Source: Acidimicrobiaceae bacterium
Lineage (GTDB): Bacteria > Actinomycetota > Acidimicrobiia > Acidimicrobiales > Ilumatobacteraceae
Reading direction: 5' to 3'
Length of the DNA: 64,000 nucleotides
Assembly (NCBI GenBank): GCA_020637235.1
Contig: JACJWG010000012.1
Coordinates: forward strand, 62,001 to 126,000
The position numbers and the translations under genes were made by a program. This document shows positions 15,239 through 23,890 of this stretch, one piece after another (the first letter of the stretch is position 1; each line of letters opens with the position of its first letter). Below the pieces are notes generated by a model. The model saw nothing but the letters and a program-made list of their open reading frames with translations. It had not been told where the DNA came from and ran no database searches.

Positions 15239-16455
15239 CGTACCTCCTCGGTGGCTGGCAGAGCGACTTCTCCGACAACTGGGCTCGCGCCGGGCGCGAC
15301 ATCGCCGACGTGTTCGTCGAGACGGTGAACCAGGGCCTGGCCGCCACCGCGCTGGAACCGGCCGACGTCGAGTGCGGTCACGTGGGCAACTTCGTCGCCG
15401 AGCTGTTCGCCGCGCAGGGCCTGCTCGGCGGGTTCTTCGGGCTGGTGCACCCCGACTTCGACGGTCTGCCGACCGCACGGCACGAGGCGGCGTGCGCGTC
15501 CGGGAGCGTGGCGATCCTGGCTGCTGCAGCGGAGATCGAGGCCGGCCGCTACGACCTCGCGTGCGTGGTCGGCATCGAGCAGATGCGCAACGTGCCCGGG
15601 CAGCGGGCGGCCGAGCACCTCGGCACGGCGGCCTGGACCGGTCACGAGTTCGAGGACGCCCAGTTCCTGTGGCCCCGCGTCTTCAGCGATCTCGCCGACG
15701 AGTACGACCGCCGGTACGGGCTCGAGTACGAGCACCTGATGCGCATCGCCGAGGTCAACTTCTCCAACGCCAAGCGCAACCCCAACGCCCAGACGCGCGG
15801 ATGGCAGTTCGACCCGCGCAGCTTCACCGAGGACGACCATGCGAACCCGGTGGTGGAGGGTCGCACTCGCAAGCAGGACTGCGGTCAGGTGACCGACGGA
15901 GCAGCGGTGGTGTTCGTCGCGTCGCCCGAGCGGGCCGCCCGATACGCCGACGAACACGGCGTCGCGCTCGACTCGATCCCGCGCATCACCGGCTGGGGCC
16001 ACCGGTCGGCCCCGATCTCGTACGAGGCGAAGGTGCGCGCCAGCGCCGAGCAGCCGTACGTGTTCCCGCAGGTGCGACGTGCGATCGAGGACGCGCGTCG
16101 TCGGGCCGGCATCACCGACCTCGAGCAGATCGACGTCGTCGAGACCCACGACTGCTTCACCTCCACCGAGTACATGGCGATCGATCACCTCGGCCTCACC
16201 GCACCCGGCGAGGCGTGGCAGGCGATCGAGGACGGCTCGATCGAGATCGGCGGACGTCTGCCGATCAACCCGTCCGGCGGCCTGATCGGCAACGGTCACC
16301 CGGTGGGGGCCACCGGAGTGCGCATGGCGCTCGACGCCTACAAGCAGGTCACCGACACGGCGGGCGACTACCAGGTGGACGGCGCGCGCACGTGCCAGAC
16401 CTTGAACATCGGCGGGTCGACGACCACCACGGTGAGCCTGATCGTCAGCAGGTAA
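15235..16455 (+). CDS. thiolase family protein (SCP-x/acetyl-CoA acetyltransferase type)
   Basis: A 406-residue thiolase-fold protein. The acylated cysteine is Cys87 in HEAACASGS, a His-containing ETHDCFTSTE segment lies near residue 305 and the C-terminal PSGGLIGNGHPVGATG carries the second catalytic His. Thiolases of this lipid-transfer/SCP-x type cleave 3-ketoacyl-CoA or form carbon bonds. It overlaps the GMC oxidoreductase gene and is the last gene of the pair. A strong hairpin follows 17 nt downstream. Confidence 0.88.
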   Translation: MTYLLGGWQSDFSDNWARAGRDIADVFVETVNQGLAATALEPADVECGHVGNFVAELFAAQGLLGGFFGLVHPDFDGLPTARHEAACASGSVAILAAAAEIEAGRYDLACVVGIEQMRNVPGQRAAEHLGTAAWTGHEFEDAQFLWPRVFSDLADEYDRRYGLEYEHLMRIAEVNFSNAKRNPNAQTRGWQFDPRSFTEDDHANPVVEGRTRKQDCGQVTDGAAVVFVASPERAARYADEHGVALDSIPRITGWGHRSAPISYEAKVRASAEQPYVFPQVRRAIEDARRRAGITDLEQIDVVETHDCFTSTEYMAIDHLGLTAPGEAWQAIEDGSIEIGGRLPINPSGGLIGNGHPVGATGVRMALDAYKQVTDTAGDYQVDGARTCQTLNIGGSTTTTVSLIVSR

Positions 16456-16471
16456 CGCTCGACCCCACCGC

Positions 16472-16518
16472 TTCTGGTCGCGCATCGTCTCGGATACCGA
16501 GACGATGCGCGACCAGAA
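16472..16518. terminator. perfect 22-bp hairpin, bidirectional terminator
   Basis: A 22-nt arm (16472-16493) and its exact reverse complement (16497-16518) flank a 3-nt ATA loop. It lies 17 nt after the thiolase stop and 14 nt before the end of the convergent gene, so it can stop transcription from both sides. Confidence 0.85.
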
Positions 16519-16531
16519 CGCTTCGACGATG

Positions 16532-16966
16532 TCAGATCGGTGGCCGGCCGGCGAGTTCGCGCACGTGGTCGGTGAACGGCTCGCCGGAACGCTGGCTCGC
16601 GGCCACCGACAGATCGACGTAATCACGCCAGCCGATCACCAACCCGTCGCGCAGTTCGAGCACCCCGGCGTACGGCGTGGCGACCTCGTGGCCGTCGGGG
16701 GTGCGGTACGCGTCGACGCCCTCGACGAACAGCCGGTCGCCCACCTCGGCCGAGGCGAATGCCTGCCAGCGCACGTCGAGCATCTGGTGCTGCAGCACCT
16801 CGAGCAGCCTGCGCGCCTTGTCCCGCCCCCGCACCGGGGGCATCGCGCCGGCGGCGTAGTGCCACACGATGTCGTCGTGCAGGTGGGCGACCACTGCGTC
16901 CAGGTCGCCGTCGCGCCAGTGCCCCATGATCGAGCGCAGCACTGCGAGGTGCCGACCGTCAGCCAC
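16532..16966 (-). CDS. SnoaL-like (NTF2 fold) protein A
   Basis: A 144-residue NTF2/SnoaL-like cone-fold protein. It has the N-terminal helix (LAVLRSIMGHWRDGDLDAVVAHLHDDIVWHY) and beta strands with VRGRDKARRLLEVL and LRDGLVIGWRDYVDL. The family includes ketosteroid isomerase, limonene epoxide hydrolase and polyketide cyclases; its Asp and His content fits an enzyme pocket. GTG at 16966 overlaps the upstream SnoaL-like gene by 8 nt. The pair may form a heteromer, as some NTF2-fold hydratases do. Confidence 0.8.
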   Translation of the reverse strand: MADGRHLAVLRSIMGHWRDGDLDAVVAHLHDDIVWHYAAGAMPPVRGRDKARRLLEVLQHQMLDVRWQAFASAEVGDRLFVEGVDAYRTPDGHEVATPYAGVLELRDGLVIGWRDYVDLSVAASQRSGEPFTDHVRELAGRPPI

Positions 16967-17360
16967 GGGTGAGCGCCTCGGTGAGCCGGGCCACGTGGGC
17001 CGAGTCGAGGTACTCGTCGAGCCGGACGATCTGCCCGTCGCGCACTCGCACGATCACGCACGCCGGCAGCTCCCACGTGGCACCGTTCGGCAAGGTCGCG
17101 CGCAGCACGTGTTGCTGTACGAAGCCGTCGGGCAGCGCATCGAGGTGCGACACGACGTACTCGCGAGCCGGCAACGTCCGGGCCATCCAGCCGAGCACCT
17201 TCATGTTCTCGTCGACGGTCTGCTCGATGCCGTCGTTGTTGTGCCAGATGCGGGCATCGGGGTGGTAGCACGCTCGCACCGCATCGGTGTCGCCCCGCTC
17301 GATCGCCCCCACGAACCGTCGCGCCAGGTCGAGCATCTCGTCAGCACCGGTCATCTGCAT
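16959..17360 (-). CDS. SnoaL-like (NTF2 fold) protein B
   Basis: A 133-residue NTF2-fold protein related to its downstream neighbour: MLDLARRFVGAIERGDTDAVRACYHPDARIWHN, then LRATLPNGATWELPACVIVRVRDGQIVRLDEYLD. ATG at 17360 follows GAGGGGGAC; an ATG three codons later is possible. It overlaps the next gene, so both are made together. Function is probably a small-molecule isomerase, dehydratase or binding protein. The neighbouring SDR and amidohydrolase are on the same strand. Confidence 0.8.
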   Translation of the reverse strand: MQMTGADEMLDLARRFVGAIERGDTDAVRACYHPDARIWHNNDGIEQTVDENMKVLGWMARTLPAREYVVSHLDALPDGFVQQHVLRATLPNGATWELPACVIVRVRDGQIVRLDEYLDSAHVARLTEALTRG

Positions 17361-17464
17361 GTCCCCCTCGGTCGGTGTGCGGTCACAGCCTGCCCGACAG
17401 GTCGACCCGACGTCGACACGCAGATGCGATCAGCGGCGATCGCCGGCGATCAGTCGCCGGAGGT

Positions 17465-18220
17465 TCAGCGGCCGGTGTTCAGACCGCGCCCGAGCGCCCG
17501 CGCCATCTGCGCCTCCAGGCCCTTCGGGTCGCGCGCGAGGTGGGCCCGCACCTCGATCGCCATCAGATCGGTGTCGACCTCGTCGATGCCCTTGCGGATC
17601 GCACGGACGCCGTGGGCGGCGATGTTGGCCGGGGTCTCCTTCCAACCGACGACGTCGGCGGCCATGCGCGTGTCGACCGAACCGACGATCAGCGCACTCA
17701 CCGCGGTGCCCTGCGAGGCGAGCTCGGCACGCACACAGGTGGTCATCGCCCGTGCCGCGAACTTCGACGGGCTGTAACCGCCCATCGCCGGCACGGCCAC
17801 GAGCCCACCGGCGGACAGCACGTTCACGATCGCGCTCTGCGGATGACGGGCGAGCACCGGTGCGAAGGCCCGACACATCGCCAACGAACCGAAGTAGTTC
17901 GTCTCCATCTCCGCGCGTGCGGCGGCGGTGTCGGGAGCGCCGAGCAAGGTGTGACCCGTGAACGCACCGGCGTTGTTGACGAGGATCGACACGTCGCTGC
18001 ACCGTCGAGCGGCGGTGACGACCTGGGCATCGTCGGTGATGTCGAGTTGCACCGCCACCGCACGTGATCCCCACTCGGTCACGAGCGACTCGGCGTTGGC
18101 CAGGTCGCGCGTGCCGACGTACACGCGCGCTGCACCCGCGGCGAGCAGCGCCCGGACGAACGCCTCGCCGATGCCGCGATTGCCACCTGTCACGAGCGCT
18201 GCTGCGCCGTCGATCTCCAT
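17465..18220 (-). CDS. short-chain dehydrogenase/reductase
   Basis: A 251-residue classical SDR. It has the nucleotide motif TGGNRGIG at about residues 11-18, NNAG near residue 85 (VNNAGAFTG) and YSPSKFA as the Tyr-x3-Lys pair near residue 150, with the catalytic Ser in LSAGG. Arg after the first strand (GTRD) favours NADP(H). The ATG at 18220 shares one base with the stop of the amidohydrolase gene (TGATG). Substrate unknown. Confidence 0.9.
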   Translation of the reverse strand: MEIDGAAALVTGGNRGIGEAFVRALLAAGAARVYVGTRDLANAESLVTEWGSRAVAVQLDITDDAQVVTAARRCSDVSILVNNAGAFTGHTLLGAPDTAAARAEMETNYFGSLAMCRAFAPVLARHPQSAIVNVLSAGGLVAVPAMGGYSPSKFAARAMTTCVRAELASQGTAVSALIVGSVDTRMAADVVGWKETPANIAAHGVRAIRKGIDEVDTDLMAIEVRAHLARDPKGLEAQMARALGRGLNTGR

Positions 18221-19884
18221 CAGCCCACCGTGCCATGGGTGACCCGGCCGCTCAGCATCGTGAGCTGCACGTCGATCGCATGGATCCGGTGTGGCTCCAC
18301 GTCGAACGGGCTCGCCCCGAGCCACACCAGGTCGGCACGCTTGCCGACCTCGAGCGACCCGATCTCGTGCTCGAGTCGCAAGCTGCGGGCACCGGCGATC
18401 GTGTACGCCCGGAGCGCCTCGGCCACCTCCACCCGTTGGCGGGGCAGACACGGTCGGTCGTCGGGCCGTCCCGGCCGCCGCCGGGTGACGGCCGCCTCGA
18501 TCTGCGTGAGCGGCGGGATCTCGTGCACCTCGACGCCGGGGCAGTCGGCACCGAAGGTGACCCGAGCGCCGCTGCGCACCAGGTCGCCGTACGGGCAGTA
18601 GTCGCGCTCGAAGCGCTCGTCACCCACCAGCAACGGGTACGCGTCCATGAACTCGCCGCGGTAGTCGGTGCCCCACAGCGGTGTGCAGTTCGCCGTGACG
18701 TCGAGTCGGGCGAAGCGAGCGACGTCGTCCGGATGGCAGAACTCCATGTGGCACACGGTGTTGCGCGCATCGAGACCCGGATGGTCGTGGCGGATGCGCT
18801 CGTAGGCGTCGAGCGCGCCACGGACGCCGGCGTCACCGCACGCGTGGATGTGGGCGTCGAACCCGGCCAGGTTGACGGCCTCGGCGAACCGGTGCGCGGC
18901 CTCGGGATCGAAGATGAAGGCGCCGCGGTGCGGCTGGTCGGCGTAGTCCTCCAGCATCGCCGCGGTGTGCTGCGGTCCGACGCCGTCCATGAAGAGCTTC
19001 AGCGTCGTGATCGACACATGGTCCGAACGGACGTCGCCGTGCAGTTCGCGCAGGGTTTCGACGGCACGCCGGGGATCGCCGTCCGGATTGCGCACGACGT
19101 GCGAGCCGACGACCCGCACCGGCAACTCGCCGGCGCGGTCGAGATCCACCAGCAACTGGTGGACCTGCGACGTGAGTGCGCGGTCGAGGGTGAGGAAGCT
19201 GGCGTCGAAGTAGCTCGTGATGCCCCACGTCGGGGCGGGGAAGAACGACAGATCCATCGCCTCGCGCACCGCCGAGACGCTGAACATGCCGAGCGCGTGC
19301 GCCACCGGGATCCAGGATTCCGGCTCGCAACACGTGCCGGCCGGGAACCCGTCGGGGTCGCGCGGCCAGTAGCCGGTGGGCGGGTTCGGGTCGGGCGTCG
19401 ACGCGTCGATGCCGGCGGCCACGAACGCCGCGGTGTTCGCCCACGCGTCGTGGATCTCGTAGGAGTGCAGGAGGGCCGGCCGCACGTCGGTGACCTCGTC
19501 GAGCCAGGTGCGGTGCGGCTGCACCCCGATGCCGAACGTGAACTGGGTCCACCCGTGCCCCCGGATCACGTCGAGGTGTGGGTGGGCGGCGGCGTACCGA
19601 CGCACGGCTTCCAGCACGGCGTCGCGACCGTGCAGGTCCTCGAGCGACACGCCGACCTTGCCGAGCGCACCGCCGACGAGGTGGTCGTGACCGTCGACGA
19701 AGCCCGGCATCAGGAACCCTCGTTCCAGGTCGATCTCCACGGTGTCGGGACGCAGGTGTCGCCGCGCCTCGTCGTCGGCCCCGACGAACACGATCCGCTC
19801 GTCGTGGACGACGAGCGAGGCGGCCCACGGCCTCGCCGGGTCGAGCGTGTAGACCTCGCCGTTGCGGAACCAGTACGACCCCAT
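18220..19884 (-). CDS. amidohydrolase family protein (YtcJ-like)
   Basis: A 554-residue metal-dependent amidohydrolase of the amidohydrolase-3 group. Motifs: MPGFVDGHDHLVGG near residue 60 (metal His pair), FDAHIHACGD near residue 340, VCHMEFCHPDD near residue 375 and a late Asp in FGADCPG. The start resembles other YtcJ-like proteins (WFRNGEVYTLDPARP). It hydrolyses C-N bonds in cyclic or linear amides; the exact substrate is not known. ATG at 19884 follows GGGAGG. It is the first gene of the minus-strand group that includes the SDR and the SnoaL-like pair. Confidence 0.87.
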   Translation of the reverse strand: MGSYWFRNGEVYTLDPARPWAASLVVHDERIVFVGADDEARRHLRPDTVEIDLERGFLMPGFVDGHDHLVGGALGKVGVSLEDLHGRDAVLEAVRRYAAAHPHLDVIRGHGWTQFTFGIGVQPHRTWLDEVTDVRPALLHSYEIHDAWANTAAFVAAGIDASTPDPNPPTGYWPRDPDGFPAGTCCEPESWIPVAHALGMFSVSAVREAMDLSFFPAPTWGITSYFDASFLTLDRALTSQVHQLLVDLDRAGELPVRVVGSHVVRNPDGDPRRAVETLRELHGDVRSDHVSITTLKLFMDGVGPQHTAAMLEDYADQPHRGAFIFDPEAAHRFAEAVNLAGFDAHIHACGDAGVRGALDAYERIRHDHPGLDARNTVCHMEFCHPDDVARFARLDVTANCTPLWGTDYRGEFMDAYPLLVGDERFERDYCPYGDLVRSGARVTFGADCPGVEVHEIPPLTQIEAAVTRRRPGRPDDRPCLPRQRVEVAEALRAYTIAGARSLRLEHEIGSLEVGKRADLVWLGASPFDVEPHRIHAIDVQLTMLSGRVTHGTVG

Positions 19885-19973
19885 CGCGCCTCCCGGCCGC
19901 GCATCGTAGACCCGGGTCGCTCACCCCGCGACGGTCCGCGCGCGGACTCGTTCGGGCCCGAACGATCCTGGGG

Positions 19974-19979
19974 TACCGT
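19974..19979 (+). promoter_or_regulatory. leaderless -10 element
   Basis: TACCGT, 6 nt before the ATG at 19986. No Shine-Dalgarno sequence is present, so the decarboxylase mRNA is probably leaderless. Confidence 0.45.
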
Positions 19980-19985
19980 CGGACG

Positions 19986-21386
19986 ATGCCCGCGATGCAC
20001 GAATGGGACGCCTCGACCGAGCTCTTCGCACACTCCGTGATCGGGTACGCGATCGAGCGGCTGCGGTTGCCGAAGGACCCGCGGTGGGGCGCTCAGCCCG
20101 CCGGGGTGCTGCACGAGGTGTTCGGACGCACGATCGTGCCCGACGGTCTCGGCGCGCACGAGGCGATGCGGATCGTGCGGGAGGTGCTGATCCCGTCGTG
20201 CCGGCCGATGGACGACCCTATGAACCTGGCGTACGTGCCGACCGCCCCGACGGTGGCGGCGACGATGTTCGACCTCGTCGTGAGCGCGTCGTCGATCTTC
20301 GGTGGCAACTGGGAGGCCGGTGCCGGTGCGATCGCGGCCGAGAACCAGGTGTTGCGCTGGCTGGCCTCGCTCGCGGGACTGCCCGATGCCGCCGGTGGGG
20401 TGTTCGTGTCCGGCGGCTCGGCGGCCAACCTGAGCGCGCTCGTCACCGCACGCCAGCGCCACGTCGACCGACACGGACGTCGCGGTCGGCTCGCGTTCGC
20501 CGCCACCACGGAGGTGCACGCGTCGGTGCGGGCCACGGCTCGCGTGATGGACGTCGACGTGGTGTCGGTGCGCTGCGACGACCACGACCGGATGACCGGT
20601 GGGGCGCTGGCCGCTGCACTCGACGCTGCGGCACGCGAACGACCCGAGCTCGACGTGTTCGCCGTCGCGGCGTCGGCCGGCACGACCAACGCCGGCGCGA
20701 TCGATCGACTCGACGAGATCGCCGCCGTGTGCCGCGAGCGCGACCTGTGGTTGCACGCCGATGGGGCGTACGGCCTGGCGGCGCTGTGCTCGCCGGACGG
20801 TCGCCGGCGCCTCGCCGGGATCGAGCAGGTCGACAGCTTCGGCGTCGACCCGCACAAGTGGCTCTTCGCGCCGTACGACTGCGCGGCCCTCGTGTACCGC
20901 GACCCGGCGATCGCCGCACGGACGCACAGCCAGCACGGCGACTACCTCGACGCCGTCGACCGGTCGGAGTCGAACCCGAGCGATTACGCGTACCACCTGT
21001 CCCGCCGCGCCCGGGGACTCCCGCTGTGGTTCTCGCTCGCCACGTACGGCACCGAGGCCTACGAGGCGGCGATGGATCGCACGCTGCAGACCGCGCGAGC
21101 CTTCGCGGACGCGGTCGACGCCCATCCGGCGTTCGACCTGCTGCTCGAGCCCGAACTGTCGATCGTGCTCTTCCGGCGTCGGGGGTGGTCGGTCGAGGAG
21201 CACCACACCTGGAGCCGCCTGCGGGCCAAGGACGGCACGGCGCTGGTGGTGCCGACGAAGTTCCACGGCGAGACCGTGATGCGGGTGTGCCTCGTGAACC
21301 CTCGGACGGCGCTCGACCAACTCGTCCCGCTGCTCGACGACATGGCGACGTTTTCCACGGCCACCGGGTTTCCACTATCGCCGTAG
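19986..21386 (+). CDS. PLP-dependent decarboxylase (group II)
   Basis: A 466-residue fold-type I PLP enzyme of the aromatic-amino-acid/glutamate decarboxylase group. It has VSGGSAANLSALVTAR for phosphate binding, a His in TTEVHASV that stacks on PLP, LHADGAYG for the pyridine Asp and VDPHKWLF with the Schiff-base Lys near residue 295. It would decarboxylate an aromatic amino acid or related substrate. Its TAG stop (21384-21386) lies inside the palindrome that precedes sufC, so the end of this gene overlaps the SUF operator. Confidence 0.88.
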   Translation: MPAMHEWDASTELFAHSVIGYAIERLRLPKDPRWGAQPAGVLHEVFGRTIVPDGLGAHEAMRIVREVLIPSCRPMDDPMNLAYVPTAPTVAATMFDLVVSASSIFGGNWEAGAGAIAAENQVLRWLASLAGLPDAAGGVFVSGGSAANLSALVTARQRHVDRHGRRGRLAFAATTEVHASVRATARVMDVDVVSVRCDDHDRMTGGALAAALDAAARERPELDVFAVAASAGTTNAGAIDRLDEIAAVCRERDLWLHADGAYGLAALCSPDGRRRLAGIEQVDSFGVDPHKWLFAPYDCAALVYRDPAIAARTHSQHGDYLDAVDRSESNPSDYAYHLSRRARGLPLWFSLATYGTEAYEAAMDRTLQTARAFADAVDAHPAFDLLLEPELSIVLFRRRGWSVEEHHTWSRLRAKDGTALVVPTKFHGETVMRVCLVNPRTALDQLVPLLDDMATFSTATGFPLSP

Positions 21387-21398
21387 TGGAAATACACT
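21369..21398 (+). promoter_or_regulatory. SUF operator and leaderless promoter of sufC-sufS-sufU
   Basis: A perfect 9-bp inverted repeat (TTTCCACTA, 6-nt spacer, TAGTGGAAA; 21369-21392) sits just upstream of a TACACT -10 hexamer at 21393-21398, which is 7 nt before the GTG of sufC. Its core ACTATCGCCGTAGTG (21374-21388) differs by one base from the site upstream of sufB. It is probably bound by an Fe-S-sensing repressor, not seen in this window. Confidence 0.7.
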
Positions 21399-21405
21399 GG
21401 GAGCC

Positions 21406-22167
21406 GTGACCGTGCTGTTCCAGATCGACGACCTCCACGCCCGTCCCGCCGAGGTGGTCGACGGCGCGCCGGCAGAGATCCTGAAGGGCCTGTCGCTCAC
21501 GGTCGGCGCCGGCGAGGTGCATGCGATCATGGGGCCCAACGGCAGCGGCAAGAGCACGCTCGCGAGCGTGCTGCTCGCGTCGCCCGAGTACGAGGTCACG
21601 TCCGGCAGCATCCACTACCAGGGTGACGACATCACCGACTGGCCGACCGACGTCCGGGCGAAGAGCGGCATGTTCCTGGCGTTCCAGTACCCGCAGGAGA
21701 TCCCCGGTGTCTCGGTCATCCAGTTCCTGCGCCAGGCATTGTCGGCCCGCAAGGGCGTCGACCTGTCGGTGCTCGAGTTGCGTCTCGCCACGATGGAGTG
21801 GATGAAGCGACTCGGCATGGACAGCTCGTTCGTCGACCGCTACCTGAACGAGGGCTTCAGCGGCGGCGAGAAGAAGCGCAACGAGATCATGCAGATGGCG
21901 ATCCTCGAGCCCGAGCTCGCGATCCTCGACGAGACCGACTCGGGTCTCGACATCGATGCGCTCCGCATCGTCGCGAAGGGCATCCGCGAGGTCCGCGCCG
22001 AGCGACCGGAGATGGGCGTCGTGCTCATCACCCACTACCAGCGACTGCTCGACGAGCTGCAGCCCGACCATGTGCACATCCTCGTCGGCGGCCGGATCGT
22101 CGCCAGTGGCGGCATGGAGCTCGCGGCCCAGCTCGAGCGCGAGGGCTACGAGAGCTTCCGGAGCTGA
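21406..22167 (+). CDS. sufC: SufC, Fe-S assembly ATPase (copy 1)
   Basis: A 253-residue ABC-type ATPase of the SufBCD scaffold complex. Walker A GPNGSGKST is at residues 43-51, the signature FSGGEKKRNE near residue 150 (the SufC form of the LSGGQ motif) and Walker B LAILDETDSGLD near 170, with a switch His in VLITHYQRLL. It energises cluster assembly on SufB. The start is GTG at 21406. It is followed at once by sufS and sufU. A second sufC (35455-36255) is also in this window, linked to sufD. Confidence 0.95.
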   Translation: MTVLFQIDDLHARPAEVVDGAPAEILKGLSLTVGAGEVHAIMGPNGSGKSTLASVLLASPEYEVTSGSIHYQGDDITDWPTDVRAKSGMFLAFQYPQEIPGVSVIQFLRQALSARKGVDLSVLELRLATMEWMKRLGMDSSFVDRYLNEGFSGGEKKRNEIMQMAILEPELAILDETDSGLDIDALRIVAKGIREVRAERPEMGVVLITHYQRLLDELQPDHVHILVGGRIVASGGMELAAQLEREGYESFRS

Positions 22168-22169
22168 CG

Positions 22170-23402
22170 ATGGCCCTCGACGTCGCCGCCATCCGGGCCG
22201 AGTTCCCGATCCTCGCGCGTGAGATCGACGGCCACCCGCTCGTCTACCTCGACTCGGCCAACACCTCCCAGAAGCCGCGAGCCGTGATCGACGCGATGGT
22301 GCGTTGCATGGAGCACTCGTACGCGCCGATCAACCGCAGCGCGTACCGGTTGGCCGCCGAGGCCACCGACGCCTACGAGGCCGCCCGCACCGCGGCGAAG
22401 CGGTTCGTGAACGCGCCGAAGGCGCACGAGCTCGTGTTCACGAAGAACGCGACGGAGGCACTCAACCTCGTCGCCACGAGCTGGGGCCGGGCGAACCTGC
22501 ATCGCGGCGACGTCGTGGTGCTCACGCAGATGGAGCACCACGCCAACATCGTGCCGTGGCACATGCTCGCCACCGAGATCGGCATCGAGCTCCGGTGGGT
22601 GCCGCTCACCCCCGACGGCCAGCTCGACCTCGCCTCGCTCCCCGCCCTGCTCGACGGCGCCAAGGCGTTCAGCTTCACGGCGATGAGCAACGTGCTCGGC
22701 ACGATCACCCCGGTCGCCGAGTTGTGCCGGGCCGCCCACGACGCCGGTGCGATCGCGATCGTCGACGGCTGCCAGTACGTGCCGCACAACGTCACCGACG
22801 TGCAGGCCTGGGACGCCGACTTCCTCGCGTTCAGCAGCCACAAGCTGTGCGGCCCGTCGGGCATCGGCGTGCTCTGGGGCCGCGAGGCGCTGCTCGACGC
22901 GATGCCGCCGTTCCTCGGTGGCGGCAACATGATCGCCGACGTCCGCCTCGACGGGTTCACCACCGCCGAGCTGCCGGCCAAGTTCGAGGCGGGTACACCC
23001 CCGATCATCGAAGCGGTCGGTTTCGGCGCGGCGATCGAGTTCCTCGAAGGTATCGGGATGACCGAGATCCGCCGCCACGAGATGCAGGTGGCCGAGTACG
23101 CCTTGCGCACCCTCACCGAGCGTTTCGGCGACGACATCACCATCCACGGTCCCACCAACGTCGAGCAGCGTGGCGCCACGTTCAGCTTCGCCTTTCGCGG
23201 CATCCACCCCCACGACCTGTCACAGGTGCTCGACCAGCGCAACGTGTGCGTGCGCGCCGGACACCATTGCGCCAAGCCGCTCATGCGCATCCTCGGTGCG
23301 GCCGCCACGGCCCGTGCGAGCTTCTACCTCTACAACGACGAGTCCGAGGTCGACGTACTGGCGGACACGCTCGACGGCGCGAGCGATATCTTCGGGTTCT
23401 GA
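22170..23402 (+). CDS. sufS: SufS-type cysteine desulfurase
   Basis: A 410-residue group II cysteine desulfurase that takes sulfur from cysteine and hands it to SufU. PLP-related motifs: TKNATEALNLVA, EHHANIVPW (ring-stacking His), VDGCQYVPH and the Schiff-base Lys in FSSHKLCGP near residue 230. The persulfide Cys is in VRAGHHCAKPLM near residue 370. Two deviations: the usual RGVH segment reads NRSAYRL, and the usual DGAQ reads DGCQ. ATG at 22170 is two bases after the sufC stop. Confidence 0.95.
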   Translation: MALDVAAIRAEFPILAREIDGHPLVYLDSANTSQKPRAVIDAMVRCMEHSYAPINRSAYRLAAEATDAYEAARTAAKRFVNAPKAHELVFTKNATEALNLVATSWGRANLHRGDVVVLTQMEHHANIVPWHMLATEIGIELRWVPLTPDGQLDLASLPALLDGAKAFSFTAMSNVLGTITPVAELCRAAHDAGAIAIVDGCQYVPHNVTDVQAWDADFLAFSSHKLCGPSGIGVLWGREALLDAMPPFLGGGNMIADVRLDGFTTAELPAKFEAGTPPIIEAVGFGAAIEFLEGIGMTEIRRHEMQVAEYALRTLTERFGDDITIHGPTNVEQRGATFSFAFRGIHPHDLSQVLDQRNVCVRAGHHCAKPLMRILGAAATARASFYLYNDESEVDVLADTLDGASDIFGF

Positions 23403-23430
23403 CCTGGGGATCGAACGAAAGGTTTGTGCC

Positions 23431-23877
23431 ATGCCCGGCCTGGAAGACCTCTACCGCGAGATCATCCTCGATCACTACCGCAGCCCACGCAACCGCGGCG
23501 AGCTGCCACCGCCCGCTGCGCATGCCGTCGGCCACAACCCGCTGTGCGGCGACGAGATCGAGGTGTACCTCGACGTGCAGGACGGGGTGGTGCACGACAT
23601 CAAGGTCGGCGGCCAGGGGTGCAGCATCTCGCAGAGCTCGGCGTCGATGATGAGCCAGGCGGTGAAGGGCAAGACCATCGACGAGGTGCGGGCCCTGGTG
23701 CACCGCTTCAAGTCGATGATGTCGATCGAGGAACTCGACGACGCCGACCCGTCGGTCGAGGTGAAGCTCGGCGATCTCGAGGCGCTGCAGGGCGTGGTGA
23801 AGTTCCCGGTGCGCATCAAGTGCGCCGTGCTGTCGTGGAACACGCTGACCGAGGCGCTCGAACAGGCCGGCGCCTGA
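23431..23877 (+). CDS. sufU: SufU, zinc-dependent sulfur acceptor
   Basis: A 148-residue SufU/IscU-like protein. The three conserved Cys are in NPLCGDE, GGQGCSISQSS and RIKCAVLSW, with the Asp of CGD completing the zinc site. SufU receives persulfide sulfur from SufS in Gram-positive bacteria. The insertion between the second and third Cys typical of SufU is present (KGKTIDEVRALVHRFKSMM). ATG at 23431 follows AAAGG by 8 nt. Confidence 0.95.
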   Translation: MPGLEDLYREIILDHYRSPRNRGELPPPAAHAVGHNPLCGDEIEVYLDVQDGVVHDIKVGGQGCSISQSSASMMSQAVKGKTIDEVRALVHRFKSMMSIEELDDADPSVEVKLGDLEALQGVVKFPVRIKCAVLSWNTLTEALEQAGA

Positions 23878-23890
23878 CAAGATCGGCCGC

